Below are positions 1 to 5,872 of a DNA stretch of 5,872 nucleotides, piece by piece. Position numbers and translations under genes: made by a program. Numbering within the stretch: position 1 is the stretch's first letter; every line of letters starts with the position of its first letter. The DNA is from Bacteroidales bacterium. Its GTDB lineage: Bacteria; Bacteroidota; Bacteroidia; Bacteroidales; UBA3824. Under the pieces are notes generated by a model, which saw only the letters and a program-made list of their open reading frames with translations, ran no database searches and was not told the origin of the DNA. The stretch is taken from positions 1 to 5,872 of the forward strand of contig JAFXMJ010000028.1 in the NCBI GenBank assembly GCA_017530465.1, written 5' to 3'.

Positions 1-1797
1 GGCAATCATCAAGTCCGTAGTGCCGCCGCCTATATCGACGCTCGCAATGCTTACCGCCGGAGACGACGGGTAGAGCGTGTCGGCGCGGAGTTTGCCAACA
101 GTATTTATATAAAGGCGTGCGTTGTTCATAAACCTGTCCTTGATTTCGCCATAGACGAAAGTCAATTGGTTGCAGGTAGCCTCGTCGTAGTTCCAATCCT
201 CACGCTTGTCGGCATCGCGGCGGATGTCGTCGGCGTCGGGGATGATGGAGAGGTTTTCGTCGATGAAATTGTTGCCAAAATACGACTTCAACGCATTGAG
301 AGCTTCCTTGGCGTGTTCACGGAGAATTATCTGTTCGGTCTCCAACATTGCCGTCGGGCAGGTGAGAACGATGCGTTTGAGTTTGCGCGGGAGGTTTTCC
401 TGACCCTGACGCTTGCGGAAGTTGTAACTATTGACGTAACTTACCGCCTGCATAAAAATCTCGGCGAGGGCGAATGTCATCAACGAACTGCGCGAGAAAT
501 ACGGGTTCATCGCCGGGTAGGGAGTTTTCATTTCGGGGTCTTGTGCAGCCTTTTCACGCTCAGATTCAAGGAGTTTGCCGTCTTCCGTGAAGAGTTCGGC
601 GATGCCATAGAGAGCGGGCTTTGCAAACTGCTCGTCGGTCTTTGAAATATAGGTCCACGGGAAGGCGCGTTTTTCGGTGTCCCAAAGGTAACGCTTGGGC
701 GACGACATCACAGAATTGTTGTTGTCGGCGGTATTGAGCACCGTAAGCCTCTGAGCCTCACGACCAATGCGCACGAGCGAGGGCCACGCGAAAGCCTTGG
801 GATTGCCGGAGAGAATGAATTGAGATTCGTCGCCGAGCGATGTCTTCACGAATGCAACCCTCATATCAAAAGGATCGCTGTAAGTGCGGTCGGGGTAAGT
901 CATATCGCGGATTTCGAGTGGCACGGCGTCGGTAAATTCAAAGGGCTGTCCCGTCCTGACTGATTCCACAAGAACGCCAGTGGTGCGCGAGTTGCCGACA
1001 TCGAGGATGAGGTCAACGTCAATGCAAACGTTGTGGGTGTGGAGAGTCAACTTTGGGAAAGTATCAGCCTTGCCCAAAACCTTCAACAACGTCAGGTAGA
1101 ACGACGTGTGGAGGAAGTTGTAATCCTCGTCGTGCTTGCCAAGGGCGGCGCATTTTTTCTCAAACTCATTTTTCAACCAATCCTGCACCCACGGACGAGC
1201 GCAGAAGAAGAAATTGTCGTCGGGCTTTACGGCGCACTCAAATACTGAGTTTTGCGCGTCCTTGACGGTCGGCGTGAGGTAAGCCTCCTGATTGTCCTCG
1301 CAGCGGGTATCGAAGGCAAGCACCACATTGTGAGTGTACTCGCTGTCGTCGTCAGTACCCGAAATGCGACTAATCCACATCATCGCCCACGTCTCGGGAC
1401 CCTGCTGGAATTTGGTGCCGTCATAACTCTTCCTCAGATAAGGAATCGGAATCCAAACACCTTCGTAACTCTCCACAGCCTCACGCGCCCTCACGGTAAC
1501 AATCTTGTGCTCCGGGATTGGCTTGATGAGATTCTGAGGAATCCTTGCCTCCACAATCTCGCCTGTGGCGGGGTCGGTGGCTACTTTCTGGATTTCCTCC
1601 GTGAACTCGATATATTTTTGGAGTTTTTCGTGGTAGTAGGGGAACACGAAGGTAATCTCCTTGTTGCCCTCGATGTCCTCCTCCAATTTTTCATAAAAGT
1701 CGCCGTTTACCTTCATAGCATCCGCCTTCATTCCAAGGTTCACCTTTACGGAATGAAACTGAATGCCTGAATTGGCTATTAAACTGAAATCAGCCAT
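1..1797 (-). CDS. srfB: SrfB-family ASKHA-fold ATPase (virulence factor SrfB-like), 3' end beyond the window
   Basis: The reading frame is open from the ATG at 1797 to the left edge, giving 599 residues without a stop. The start is well fixed: two codons upstream (1801-1803) is an in-frame TAA, and this is the first ATG after it. Two nucleotide-binding motifs of the actin/Hsp70/sugar kinase fold are visible: phosphate-1, DVGNSRTTG at residues 266-274, and phosphate-2, DIGGGTTD at 588-595 within VSIASVDIGGGTTDLMIA. These motifs, and the long region before the first one, match SrfB, named in Salmonella as an SsrB-regulated factor and widespread beyond pathogens. No signal peptide or membrane segment is seen, so it should act in the cytosol. 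The family's biochemical role is not settled; ATP-driven conformational change is inferred from the fold. The adenosine motif and C-terminal part lie outside the window. It follows the 176-residue gene by 44 bases, almost certainly in the same transcript. A diverged Hsp70-like or actin-like protein of another family is the alternative. Confidence 0.82.
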   Translation of the reverse strand, partial: MADFSLIANSGIQFHSVKVNLGMKADAMKVNGDFYEKLEEDIEGNKEITFVFPYYHEKLQKYIEFTEEIQKVATDPATGEIVEARIPQNLIKPIPEHKIVTVRAREAVESYEGVWIPIPYLRKSYDGTKFQQGPETWAMMWISRISGTDDDSEYTHNVVLAFDTRCEDNQEAYLTPTVKDAQNSVFECAVKPDDNFFFCARPWVQDWLKNEFEKKCAALGKHDEDYNFLHTSFYLTLLKVLGKADTFPKLTLHTHNVCIDVDLILDVGNSRTTGVLVESVRTGQPFEFTDAVPLEIRDMTYPDRTYSDPFDMRVAFVKTSLGDESQFILSGNPKAFAWPSLVRIGREAQRLTVLNTADNNNSVMSSPKRYLWDTEKRAFPWTYISKTDEQFAKPALYGIAELFTEDGKLLESEREKAAQDPEMKTPYPAMNPYFSRSSLMTFALAEIFMQAVSYVNSYNFRKRQGQENLPRKLKRIVLTCPTAMLETEQIILREHAKEALNALKSYFGNNFIDENLSIIPDADDIRRDADKREDWNYDEATCNQLTFVYGEIKDRFMNNARLYINTVGKLRADTLYPSSPAVSIASVDIGGGTTDLMIA

Positions 1798-1841
1798 AGT
1801 TTATTAATGGTTATTTGTAACAAAAATTGATTGTCTTTTCT

Positions 1842-2372
1842 TTACAACGTCAAATCCAAATCCATTTCGTCGTCTGCATTTTGTACGGGCGGCGGAGCGG
1901 ATGGAGTTGGTGGAGTGTTGATTACGGGAGGTGCAGCGGGCTGAGCTGGAGCGGGGTTTTGTACCGCCGATGCGCCACCGGCAGGCACTTCGCAGATGTC
2001 GTGATAGACGCGCTGCGCCTGCCAGCCATTGTCGCCAAGGAAACGGTCGCTGTAACTCTCGCCACGCGCCAGGCAATACATACCAATGCGCGTACCGTTG
2101 GAAATGAAGGTCGCCGTTGATTTGCGCGACTTGCTGATTTTCAACCCGTTGGTCTTGTTGATTACCGGCCTCAGAGATTCGAGGTCGAGAACGAAAGGTT
2201 TGTCGTCGTAGCATCCGTCCATCTTTACATAGACTATATACATCCTCGGCGTGCCAGCCATAAGGAAGTTGACAAACGTGCTACCTATTGTAAAAACGGC
2301 CTCTTTTCCAGACGGTGCATCAATGCTAACGTGCAACCCGACAGAATCTTGCCGCCATTTTAATGTGTCCAT
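1842..2372 (-). CDS. Small cytosolic protein with Pro/Ala-rich linker and acidic C-terminal tail, first gene of the SrfB operon
   Basis: I do not recognise this 176-residue protein. The start at 2372 (MDTLKWRQD) is chosen over an in-frame ATG at 2429 because a good promoter occupies 2398-2430, so the longer form would begin inside the promoter; the extra 19 residues would also come from AT-rich noncoding-like sequence. Residues 1-130 look like a compact, probably beta-rich domain (for example FTIGSTFVNFLMAG and TPRMYIVYVKMDG). Residues 135-165 form a flexible Ala/Pro linker, and the protein ends in an acidic-hydrophobic tail, DDEMDLDLTL (167-176). There is no signal peptide or membrane helix. 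A globular head, disordered linker and conserved-looking terminal peptide suggest an adaptor that presents its tail to a partner, with the SrfB-like ATPase encoded 44 bases downstream the obvious candidate; this is inference from layout only. Codon positions behave like a real gene, and the overlapping reading frames on both strands have no supporting features. Confidence 0.85.
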   Translation of the reverse strand: MDTLKWRQDSVGLHVSIDAPSGKEAVFTIGSTFVNFLMAGTPRMYIVYVKMDGCYDDKPFVLDLESLRPVINKTNGLKISKSRKSTATFISNGTRIGMYCLARGESYSDRFLGDNGWQAQRVYHDICEVPAGGASAVQNPAPAQPAAPPVINTPPTPSAPPPVQNADDEMDLDLTL

Positions 2373-2397
2373 AATAATTGTTGTTTGTATTGGTTGA

Positions 2398-2430
2398 CAA
2401 ATGTAATAAAATATTTTTGGAAAAAACAAA
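2398..2430 (-). promoter_or_regulatory. Bacteroidota-type promoter for the SrfB operon
   Basis: On the minus strand TTTG (2430-2427) is followed after 21 bases by TACATTTG (2405-2398), a full match to the phylum's TTTG / TAnnTTTG promoter pattern with normal spacing. Transcription would start near 2391 and leave a leader of about 20 bases before the ATG at 2372. It lies inside a longer ORF reading from 2429, which supports the shorter start for the first gene. Confidence 0.72.
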
Positions 2431-2447
2431 TATTTTTAAAGAAAAAA
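2409..2447. repeat. Imperfect direct repeat in the divergent promoter region
   Basis: AAATATTTTT occurs at 2409-2418 and again at 2428-2437, 19 bases apart. Each copy is followed by a purine-rich A-tract: GGAAAAAA at 2419-2426 and AAAGAAAAAA at 2438-2447. The second copy overlaps the -33 element of the leftward promoter (2427-2430), so a protein bound there would block or reshape that promoter. It could be an operator, or only low-complexity AT-rich sequence; composition makes chance repeats likely here. Confidence 0.4.
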
Positions 2448-2490
2448 TTATTTTGATGGGATAAAAAACAAAAATCCAAGGAAAAATGTT

Positions 2491-2498
2491 TATCTTTG
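2491..2498 (+). promoter_or_regulatory. Bacteroidota-type -7 element for the caspase-like gene
   Basis: TATCTTTG, followed by CG, matches the TAnnTTTG -7 consensus and lies 34 bases before the ATG at 2533, giving a leader of roughly 25-30 bases. I find no TTTG at the expected -33 distance; that position falls in an A-rich run near 2463-2474. Either the -33 match is weak or an activator helps. This element should drive the caspase-like gene and perhaps the two genes after it. Confidence 0.65.
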
Positions 2499-2532
2499 CG
2501 CCAAATAAACACAATAAAATACATCACACACC

Positions 2533-4077
2533 ATGAGAAAAACAATCCTCACGCTCGTTGCAATGATCATCTACATTGCGACAACGATGGCGCAGACCCT
2601 GTACGAGGTCAAGTATTACGACCTCGACGACAGGCAGACCTACAAGGGCCTATTCTTCTACACCGACGACGACAACTGTTTCCTGCGTTGCGTCAACAAG
2701 AAAAACCAGTATTGGGAGCGCAACTACTACTGCCAGTATGAGAAAATGGACGGTGCCAATTACCTCTACTTTCTCCCGCAACCGAGCGAAAGCAAAGACG
2801 AACCAATTTTCCCCGCATTCTGCATGGCGTACAGCACCGACGGAGAGTTTGAACCCCAAACATGGGCTATCTTCCAGGACGTTTATGGTGAAGACGAACT
2901 CCTCGACGAAAATATGAAGGAAGTAGATTACTTCCGCGAGGTAAACCTGGCAGAGAAAGACAAGAAGTACTTCCTCCAATTCTACGACGAGGACGAGACG
3001 ATGTTCAAGACCATCATGAGAGCCAAGCAACAACTCTCGGAGCAGGACAACGACAACAATTCCAACGACAACAATTCCAACAACAACAATTCCAACAACA
3101 ACGACTACACTCCCGACAGCAACGCGCCCGTAACGATGCACCTTTTGCTCGTAGCCGCCACCAAAGACGAATCCATCGGCGAATCCGTAACCACCGACGT
3201 AAACCTCGTGAAGAAAAACTTCAGCGGAATCGCCAAAAAACTCGGCATCGCATACAAAGAAACAATCATCGCAGGCGACGACTTCGAGAAATCCAACATC
3301 CAAAAAGCGGTAAGCCGCCTCTCAGTGGGCAGCAACGACGTAGTAGTATTCGTATATTCGGGACACGGATTCCGCTTTGACGACGACACCGACGAACACC
3401 CGCGCATGTACCTCACATACGACGGCGACCTCAATGAAAACACCGAAATAAGCACCACCGAAATATACAACGAAATAACAGCCAAAAAAGCCAGACTCAC
3501 AATATTCCTCACCGACTGCTGCAACTCCAAGGCGGGAGTACAACGAGCAGAAGTGGAATCGGTGGCATTTGGCACCCGCGCCGCCAACAACAACGTGGAC
3601 ATCAACAAACTTAGGGCATTATTTGTGGAAGAAAGCGGCACCATCCGCGCCACAGCAGCCAAGCCTGGCCAATATGCTCGCTGCGACGCATCGGGCGGTT
3701 TTATGCTCACCTCAATACTCAACAACATCAAGGCGCAGTCGAGCGCGCTCAACGACAAACAGCCCTCTTGGAACACAATCGTAGAAAACGCCAGCAAGGC
3801 GGTGGCAAAAAAGACATCAAACCTGATAGACGAGGCTGGCAACACTGAACAGCCGCAGGTAGTGGTAAGGTCGGTACATGTGAAAAACTCGCCTTCTTCA
3901 CAGCGTGCATCCCTCACAGACAACAGCATCGACAAATCCAACGACTCCAATTCTAATAGCACCGACGAAGAAGAAGACGATTGGTCTGTCTTGTTGTGCC
4001 TCTTGGTTCCTGCACTTGTAATCATCGTACTCATCGTGGTAATTATCAAGTTGCTGAACAAAAGGAAGAACAAATAG
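2533..4077 (+). CDS. Exported, membrane-anchored caspase-like (peptidase C14 / metacaspase-type) protein
   Basis: This 514-residue protein is a predicted cysteine protease held at the outer face of the inner membrane. Residues 1-20 are a signal peptide with likely cleavage after TMA, before Q21; no lipobox cysteine follows. Residues 21-165 form an aromatic, acidic domain that I do not recognise. Residues 171-197 are a low-complexity Asn/Ser/Asp linker. The caspase-like fold covers about 199-450: a first strand MHLLLVAAT (202-210), the histidine motif VYSGHGF (H278), and the cysteine motif FLTDCCNS (D328, C329, C330). C330 aligns with the nucleophile of the metacaspase DCCHSG motif, although His-Ser-Gly is replaced by Asn-Ser-Lys. 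A second disordered stretch (462-483) leads to a membrane helix at about 484-506 and a basic end, KLLNKRKNK, giving N-out/C-in topology. Both catalytic residues are present, so activity is plausible; specificity and substrate cannot be told. The start is fixed by the signal peptide and by the -7 element at 2491. It diverges from the SrfB operon. Confidence 0.9.
   Translation: MRKTILTLVAMIIYIATTMAQTLYEVKYYDLDDRQTYKGLFFYTDDDNCFLRCVNKKNQYWERNYYCQYEKMDGANYLYFLPQPSESKDEPIFPAFCMAYSTDGEFEPQTWAIFQDVYGEDELLDENMKEVDYFREVNLAEKDKKYFLQFYDEDETMFKTIMRAKQQLSEQDNDNNSNDNNSNNNNSNNNDYTPDSNAPVTMHLLLVAATKDESIGESVTTDVNLVKKNFSGIAKKLGIAYKETIIAGDDFEKSNIQKAVSRLSVGSNDVVVFVYSGHGFRFDDDTDEHPRMYLTYDGDLNENTEISTTEIYNEITAKKARLTIFLTDCCNSKAGVQRAEVESVAFGTRAANNNVDINKLRALFVEESGTIRATAAKPGQYARCDASGGFMLTSILNNIKAQSSALNDKQPSWNTIVENASKAVAKKTSNLIDEAGNTEQPQVVVRSVHVKNSPSSQRASLTDNSIDKSNDSNSNSTDEEEDDWSVLLCLLVPALVIIVLIVVIIKLLNKRKNK
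3052..3096 (+). repeat. Three 15-bp tandem repeats encoding an Asn/Ser-rich linker
   Basis: The unit GACAACAATTCCAAC occurs at 3052-3066 and 3067-3081, then with one base changed (A for G) at 3082-3096; a partial AACAAC follows. The unit length is a multiple of three, so copy changes by slippage keep the frame. It encodes DNNSN, DNNSN, NNNSN (residues 174-188), joining the N-terminal domain of the caspase-like protein to its protease domain. Confidence 0.85.
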
Positions 4078-4090
4078 AGGAAAGAGGAGA

Positions 4091-4119
4091 GATTAAAAAA
4101 TTAGAGATTAAAGATTAAA
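4091..4119 (+). repeat. GATTAAA short repeats between the caspase-like and dehydrogenase genes
   Basis: GATTAAA occurs at 4091-4097, 4106-4112 and 4113-4119, the last two in tandem, inside a purine-rich 56-base gap (GA-rich first, then AT-rich). No Bacteroidota promoter element and no terminator with a strong stem are seen in the gap. Function unknown; it may be leftover low-complexity sequence. Confidence 0.5.
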
Positions 4120-4133
4120 GTTATTCTTTAATT
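4113..4133 (+). promoter_or_regulatory. AT-rich hairpin ending at the dehydrogenase start codon
   Basis: TTAAAG (4115-4120) and CTTTAA (4126-4131) are perfect inverted arms around a five-base loop TTATT. An A-T pair (4114/4132) and a possible G-U pair (4113/4133) extend the stem to the base just before the ATG at 4134. It could affect ribosome access to that start, but only one G-C pair makes the stem weak, and chance formation in AT-rich sequence is a fair alternative. Confidence 0.35.
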
Positions 4134-4862
4134 ATGAAAAAAATAGTGATTGTGGGAGCGTCGTCGGGCATCGGATACGAGGTGGCGAGGCTGTACATAG
4201 AAGCAGGCTGGCAGATAATGGCGGCGGCGCGGCGCGTAGAACGACTTCAGACACTCGTGGCGCTCGCGCCCGAGAGAGTCACCGCCGTAGCACTCGACAT
4301 CACAGCCGACGACGCATCCGCAACACTTTTATCAATGCTTGGCGGCGACCAAAAAGCCGACGTATATTTCCACGTGGCGGGCATAGGACACAACAACATC
4401 CCGCTCGACGTCAAGACCGAGCTTGATACCGTCAATACCAATTCGCGTGGCTTTGTGCAGTGCGTAGCCACGGCGTTCAATTTTTTCAGGGACAATGGCG
4501 GAGGACACATCGCCGTTGTCTCCAGCATTGCAGGCACCAAGGGGCTCGGCAGCGCACCAGCATACAGCGCGACCAAACGTATGCAAAGTCATTACATTCA
4601 ATCCCTTGCCCGCCTATCCAAAATGACCAAAGCAAACATCACCTTCACCGACATCCGTCCGGGCTTCATCGACACCGACCTTCTCGCCGACGGCAACAAT
4701 TATCCAATGATACTGCCGCTCAAACCTGCCGCCAGAAAGATTTACAAGGCATTAATCCGCCGTCGCCGCAAGGCAATCATCGACTGGAAATATTGGTTTT
4801 TAGTGCAATTTTGGAAAGGCATCCCCAATTGGATTTGGGAGCGGTTGCCGTGGAAATTATAA
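4134..4862 (+). CDS. Short-chain dehydrogenase/reductase (SDR family, NAD(P)-dependent)
   Basis: A complete 242-residue classical SDR, which uses NAD(P)(H) to oxidise an alcohol or reduce a carbonyl; the substrate cannot be read from the sequence. The Rossmann nucleotide motif GASSGIG is at residues 8-14, followed by AARRVERL, where R33 and R34 after the second strand suggest preference for NADP(H). HVAG (80-83) stands in place of the common NNAG. The catalytic set is N103, S131 (in VVSSIAG), Y144 and K148 (YSATK), and RPGFIDTDL (175-183) is the usual post-active-site segment. After the core comes a basic run, RRRRK (209-213), and a Trp-rich tail (218-242) that may be amphipathic and touch the membrane. 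ATG at 4134 is the first start after an in-frame stop at 4116-4118. It lies 56 bases after the caspase-like gene and 37 before the next, so it may share their transcript, but no functional link is evident. Confidence 0.92.
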   Translation: MKKIVIVGASSGIGYEVARLYIEAGWQIMAAARRVERLQTLVALAPERVTAVALDITADDASATLLSMLGGDQKADVYFHVAGIGHNNIPLDVKTELDTVNTNSRGFVQCVATAFNFFRDNGGGHIAVVSSIAGTKGLGSAPAYSATKRMQSHYIQSLARLSKMTKANITFTDIRPGFIDTDLLADGNNYPMILPLKPAARKIYKALIRRRRKAIIDWKYWFLVQFWKGIPNWIWERLPWKL

Positions 4863-4870
4863 TACAAAAG

Positions 4871-4882
4871 AGTGGTTCCACT
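4871..4882. repeat. Short inverted repeat between dehydrogenase and DUF2339 genes
   Basis: AGTGG and CCACT form exact inverted arms separated by only TT within the 37-base gap. A real RNA loop would need to open one pair, leaving a four-pair stem, and no T-run follows, so it is unlikely to terminate transcription. It might be a small protein-binding site or chance. I see no promoter element in the gap. Confidence 0.3.
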
Positions 4883-4899
4883 AATTAATCCTCAAGAAT

Positions 4900-5872
4900 A
4901 TGGAAAATACAAACGGAACACCCCGAACTCCCATCGAGCAAAAACTTGAGTCCATTGTGGCATGGTGCGACAGGATAGATTTACAAATCAGGGAAATCCG
5001 CAGCACCGTTAATGCGGCATTGGCAGATATTGCCCACAACAATATTCCACAGCCAATTGTGCCTCCGCCATACATCGCACCCACACAGCAAGAAAATATT
5101 ACGGAGGAAACAATTGAAAAAGAAGTAATCAAAGAAGAAGTAGCTGCGCCCGTCATTCAGCCTCCAGCATATACAAAAAATGTCACGCAAGAATCCTCCA
5201 CACCAGAAGATGACGAACGTAAATTTGGTGTCAAATGGATGGCTGTCATTGGCATACTGATAGCCGTGATTGGTGTGTCGCTTTTCATCAAATACCTGAT
5301 AGAGCACGATATGTTGGGTCCAGTTGCAATTGTATCGTTAGGGTACATAACGGCATTGGCAATGGTTGGAGGTTCGCTGTACACGTCAGAATCTCGCAAA
5401 GTACTGAAAGACACTCTGATGATAGGCGGCACGACGCTTGGATGGATGATAACATGGCTGGCGTATGGGCATTACGATATGTTTCCATCGGCAGTCACTG
5501 TAGCCATTACGCTCGCAATTTCTACGGGACTGATGGCGTTTGCATATACCCACGACAACAAAGTGATGTTCAATTTTGCACTCGTTGGGTTCATATTCTC
5601 GCCATTGGTATCGGGCTATTCCGTCAAACAACATGAAATTTTCTGGATGTCGTTTACATTGGCCTACAATCTCGCGTTATTATACCTATATAAAACCAAA
5701 CAATGGGCATCGGCATACTCGATTGCATTTTTCATAACCATAATAATGGAAATTTTCATCTGTGATTATGGTCGGTCGGTCTCCCAAAACGTACATGTGG
5801 GGTATTATGCTGCAATTACTGCGGCGATTTACGCAAGCTCTGTCATACTCTACAACCATTTAAAAGAAAAAA
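4900..5872 (+). CDS. DUF2339-family polytopic membrane protein, 3' end beyond the window
   Basis: The frame is open from ATG 4900 to the right edge, giving 324 residues. Residues 1-45 look helical, possibly a short coiled coil (IEQKLESIVAWCDRIDLQI). Residues 46-105 are a Pro/Gln/Glu-rich, probably disordered cytosolic linker. From residue 109 the sequence is dominated by hydrophobic segments, with about eight visible (near 112-131, 140-160, 172-190, 196-215, 222-240, 247-264, 270-288 and 300-318). The entry into the first helices, WMAVIGILIAVIGVSLFIKY followed by LGPVAIVSLGY, is the recognisable signature of DUF2339, a family of large inner-membrane proteins of unknown function with an N-terminal soluble part and many helices. 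Full members are usually much longer than what is seen here, so most of the helical bundle probably lies outside. There is no signal peptide; the N-terminus should be cytosolic. It starts 37 bases after the dehydrogenase stop. Confidence 0.88.
   Translation, partial: MENTNGTPRTPIEQKLESIVAWCDRIDLQIREIRSTVNAALADIAHNNIPQPIVPPPYIAPTQQENITEETIEKEVIKEEVAAPVIQPPAYTKNVTQESSTPEDDERKFGVKWMAVIGILIAVIGVSLFIKYLIEHDMLGPVAIVSLGYITALAMVGGSLYTSESRKVLKDTLMIGGTTLGWMITWLAYGHYDMFPSAVTVAITLAISTGLMAFAYTHDNKVMFNFALVGFIFSPLVSGYSVKQHEIFWMSFTLAYNLALLYLYKTKQWASAYSIAFFITIIMEIFICDYGRSVSQNVHVGYYAAITAAIYASSVILYNHLKEK

Noticed and set aside
166..1770. Several plus-strand frames (for example 166-645 and 1252-1770) opposite the SrfB-like gene.
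   Set aside because: They are antisense to a continuous 599-codon frame with two ATPase motifs and have no promoter or recognisable domain.
1798..1841. A possible internal promoter (AATTTTTG on the minus strand) between the two SrfB-operon genes.
   Set aside because: It misses the first base of TAnnTTTG and the gap is only 44 bases, so cotranscription from 2398-2430 is simpler.
2373..2429. An upstream in-frame ATG at 2429 that would lengthen the small SrfB-operon protein by 19 residues.
   Set aside because: The added stretch overlaps the -33 and -7 promoter elements (2398-2430), so it would precede the likely transcript start; its residues also look like translated AT-rich spacer.
2650..3303. 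A 217-residue minus-strand frame rich in Val and Gly.
   Set aside because: Its low-complexity valine runs are the complement of the GAC/AAC-rich repeats in the caspase-like gene; no start signal or motif supports it.
3105..4073. A 322-residue open frame on the minus strand opposite the caspase-like gene.
   Set aside because: It lies wholly antisense to a gene with clear signal peptide, catalytic motifs and membrane anchor; its own translation shows no family motif and is Ser/Thr/Leu-rich, as expected from reverse reading of Asp/Asn/Glu/Lys-rich codons.
4460..4888. A 142-residue plus-strand frame overlapping the dehydrogenase.
   Set aside because: It is an out-of-frame reading of the SDR gene, Arg/His/Gln/Ser-rich with no motif.
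4863..4899. A rho-independent terminator after the dehydrogenase.
   Set aside because: The only inverted repeat (4871-4882) has a two-base loop, a short stem and no trailing T-run.

Overview
The window looks like chromosomal DNA from a member of the Bacteroidota, probably the order Bacteroidales. The signs are two promoter elements of the Bacteroidota type (TAnnTTTG at -7, in one case with TTTG at -33), no Shine-Dalgarno sequence before any start codon, a typical signal peptide ending in MAQ, and product families common in that phylum. I see no tRNA, rRNA, CRISPR array, transposase or attachment site. Coding density is high and no gene-free stretch exceeds 160 bases.

Left part (1-2372, minus strand): a two-gene operon read leftward. 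The first gene encodes a 176-residue cytosolic protein with a globular N-terminal part, a Pro/Ala-rich linker and a short acidic tail. It is followed after 44 bases by the N-terminal 599 residues of a large SrfB-family protein, an ATPase of the actin/Hsp70/sugar kinase (ASKHA) fold. This gene leaves the window at base 1, so its end and any further operon members cannot be seen.

Centre (2373-2532): a 160-base, very AT-rich divergent promoter region. It holds a complete leftward promoter, a rightward -7 element, an imperfect direct repeat overlapping the leftward -33 element, and A-tracts spaced about two helical turns apart.

Right part (2533-5872, plus strand): three genes in one direction with gaps of 56 and 37 bases and no clear internal promoter or terminator, so possibly one transcript. 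They encode (i) a 514-residue exported caspase-like (peptidase C14 / metacaspase-type) protein held by a C-terminal membrane helix, with Asn/Ser/Asp-rich linkers; (ii) a 242-residue short-chain dehydrogenase with an aromatic, basic tail; and (iii) the first 324 residues of a DUF2339 polytopic membrane protein, cut by the window end.

The most interesting parts are the SrfB operon with its tailed partner protein and the divergent, apparently extracytoplasmic caspase-like protein. Whether they form one system is unproven: they share a control region, but their predicted compartments differ (cytosol versus periplasm), which argues against direct contact. The dehydrogenase and DUF2339 genes may simply be neighbours.
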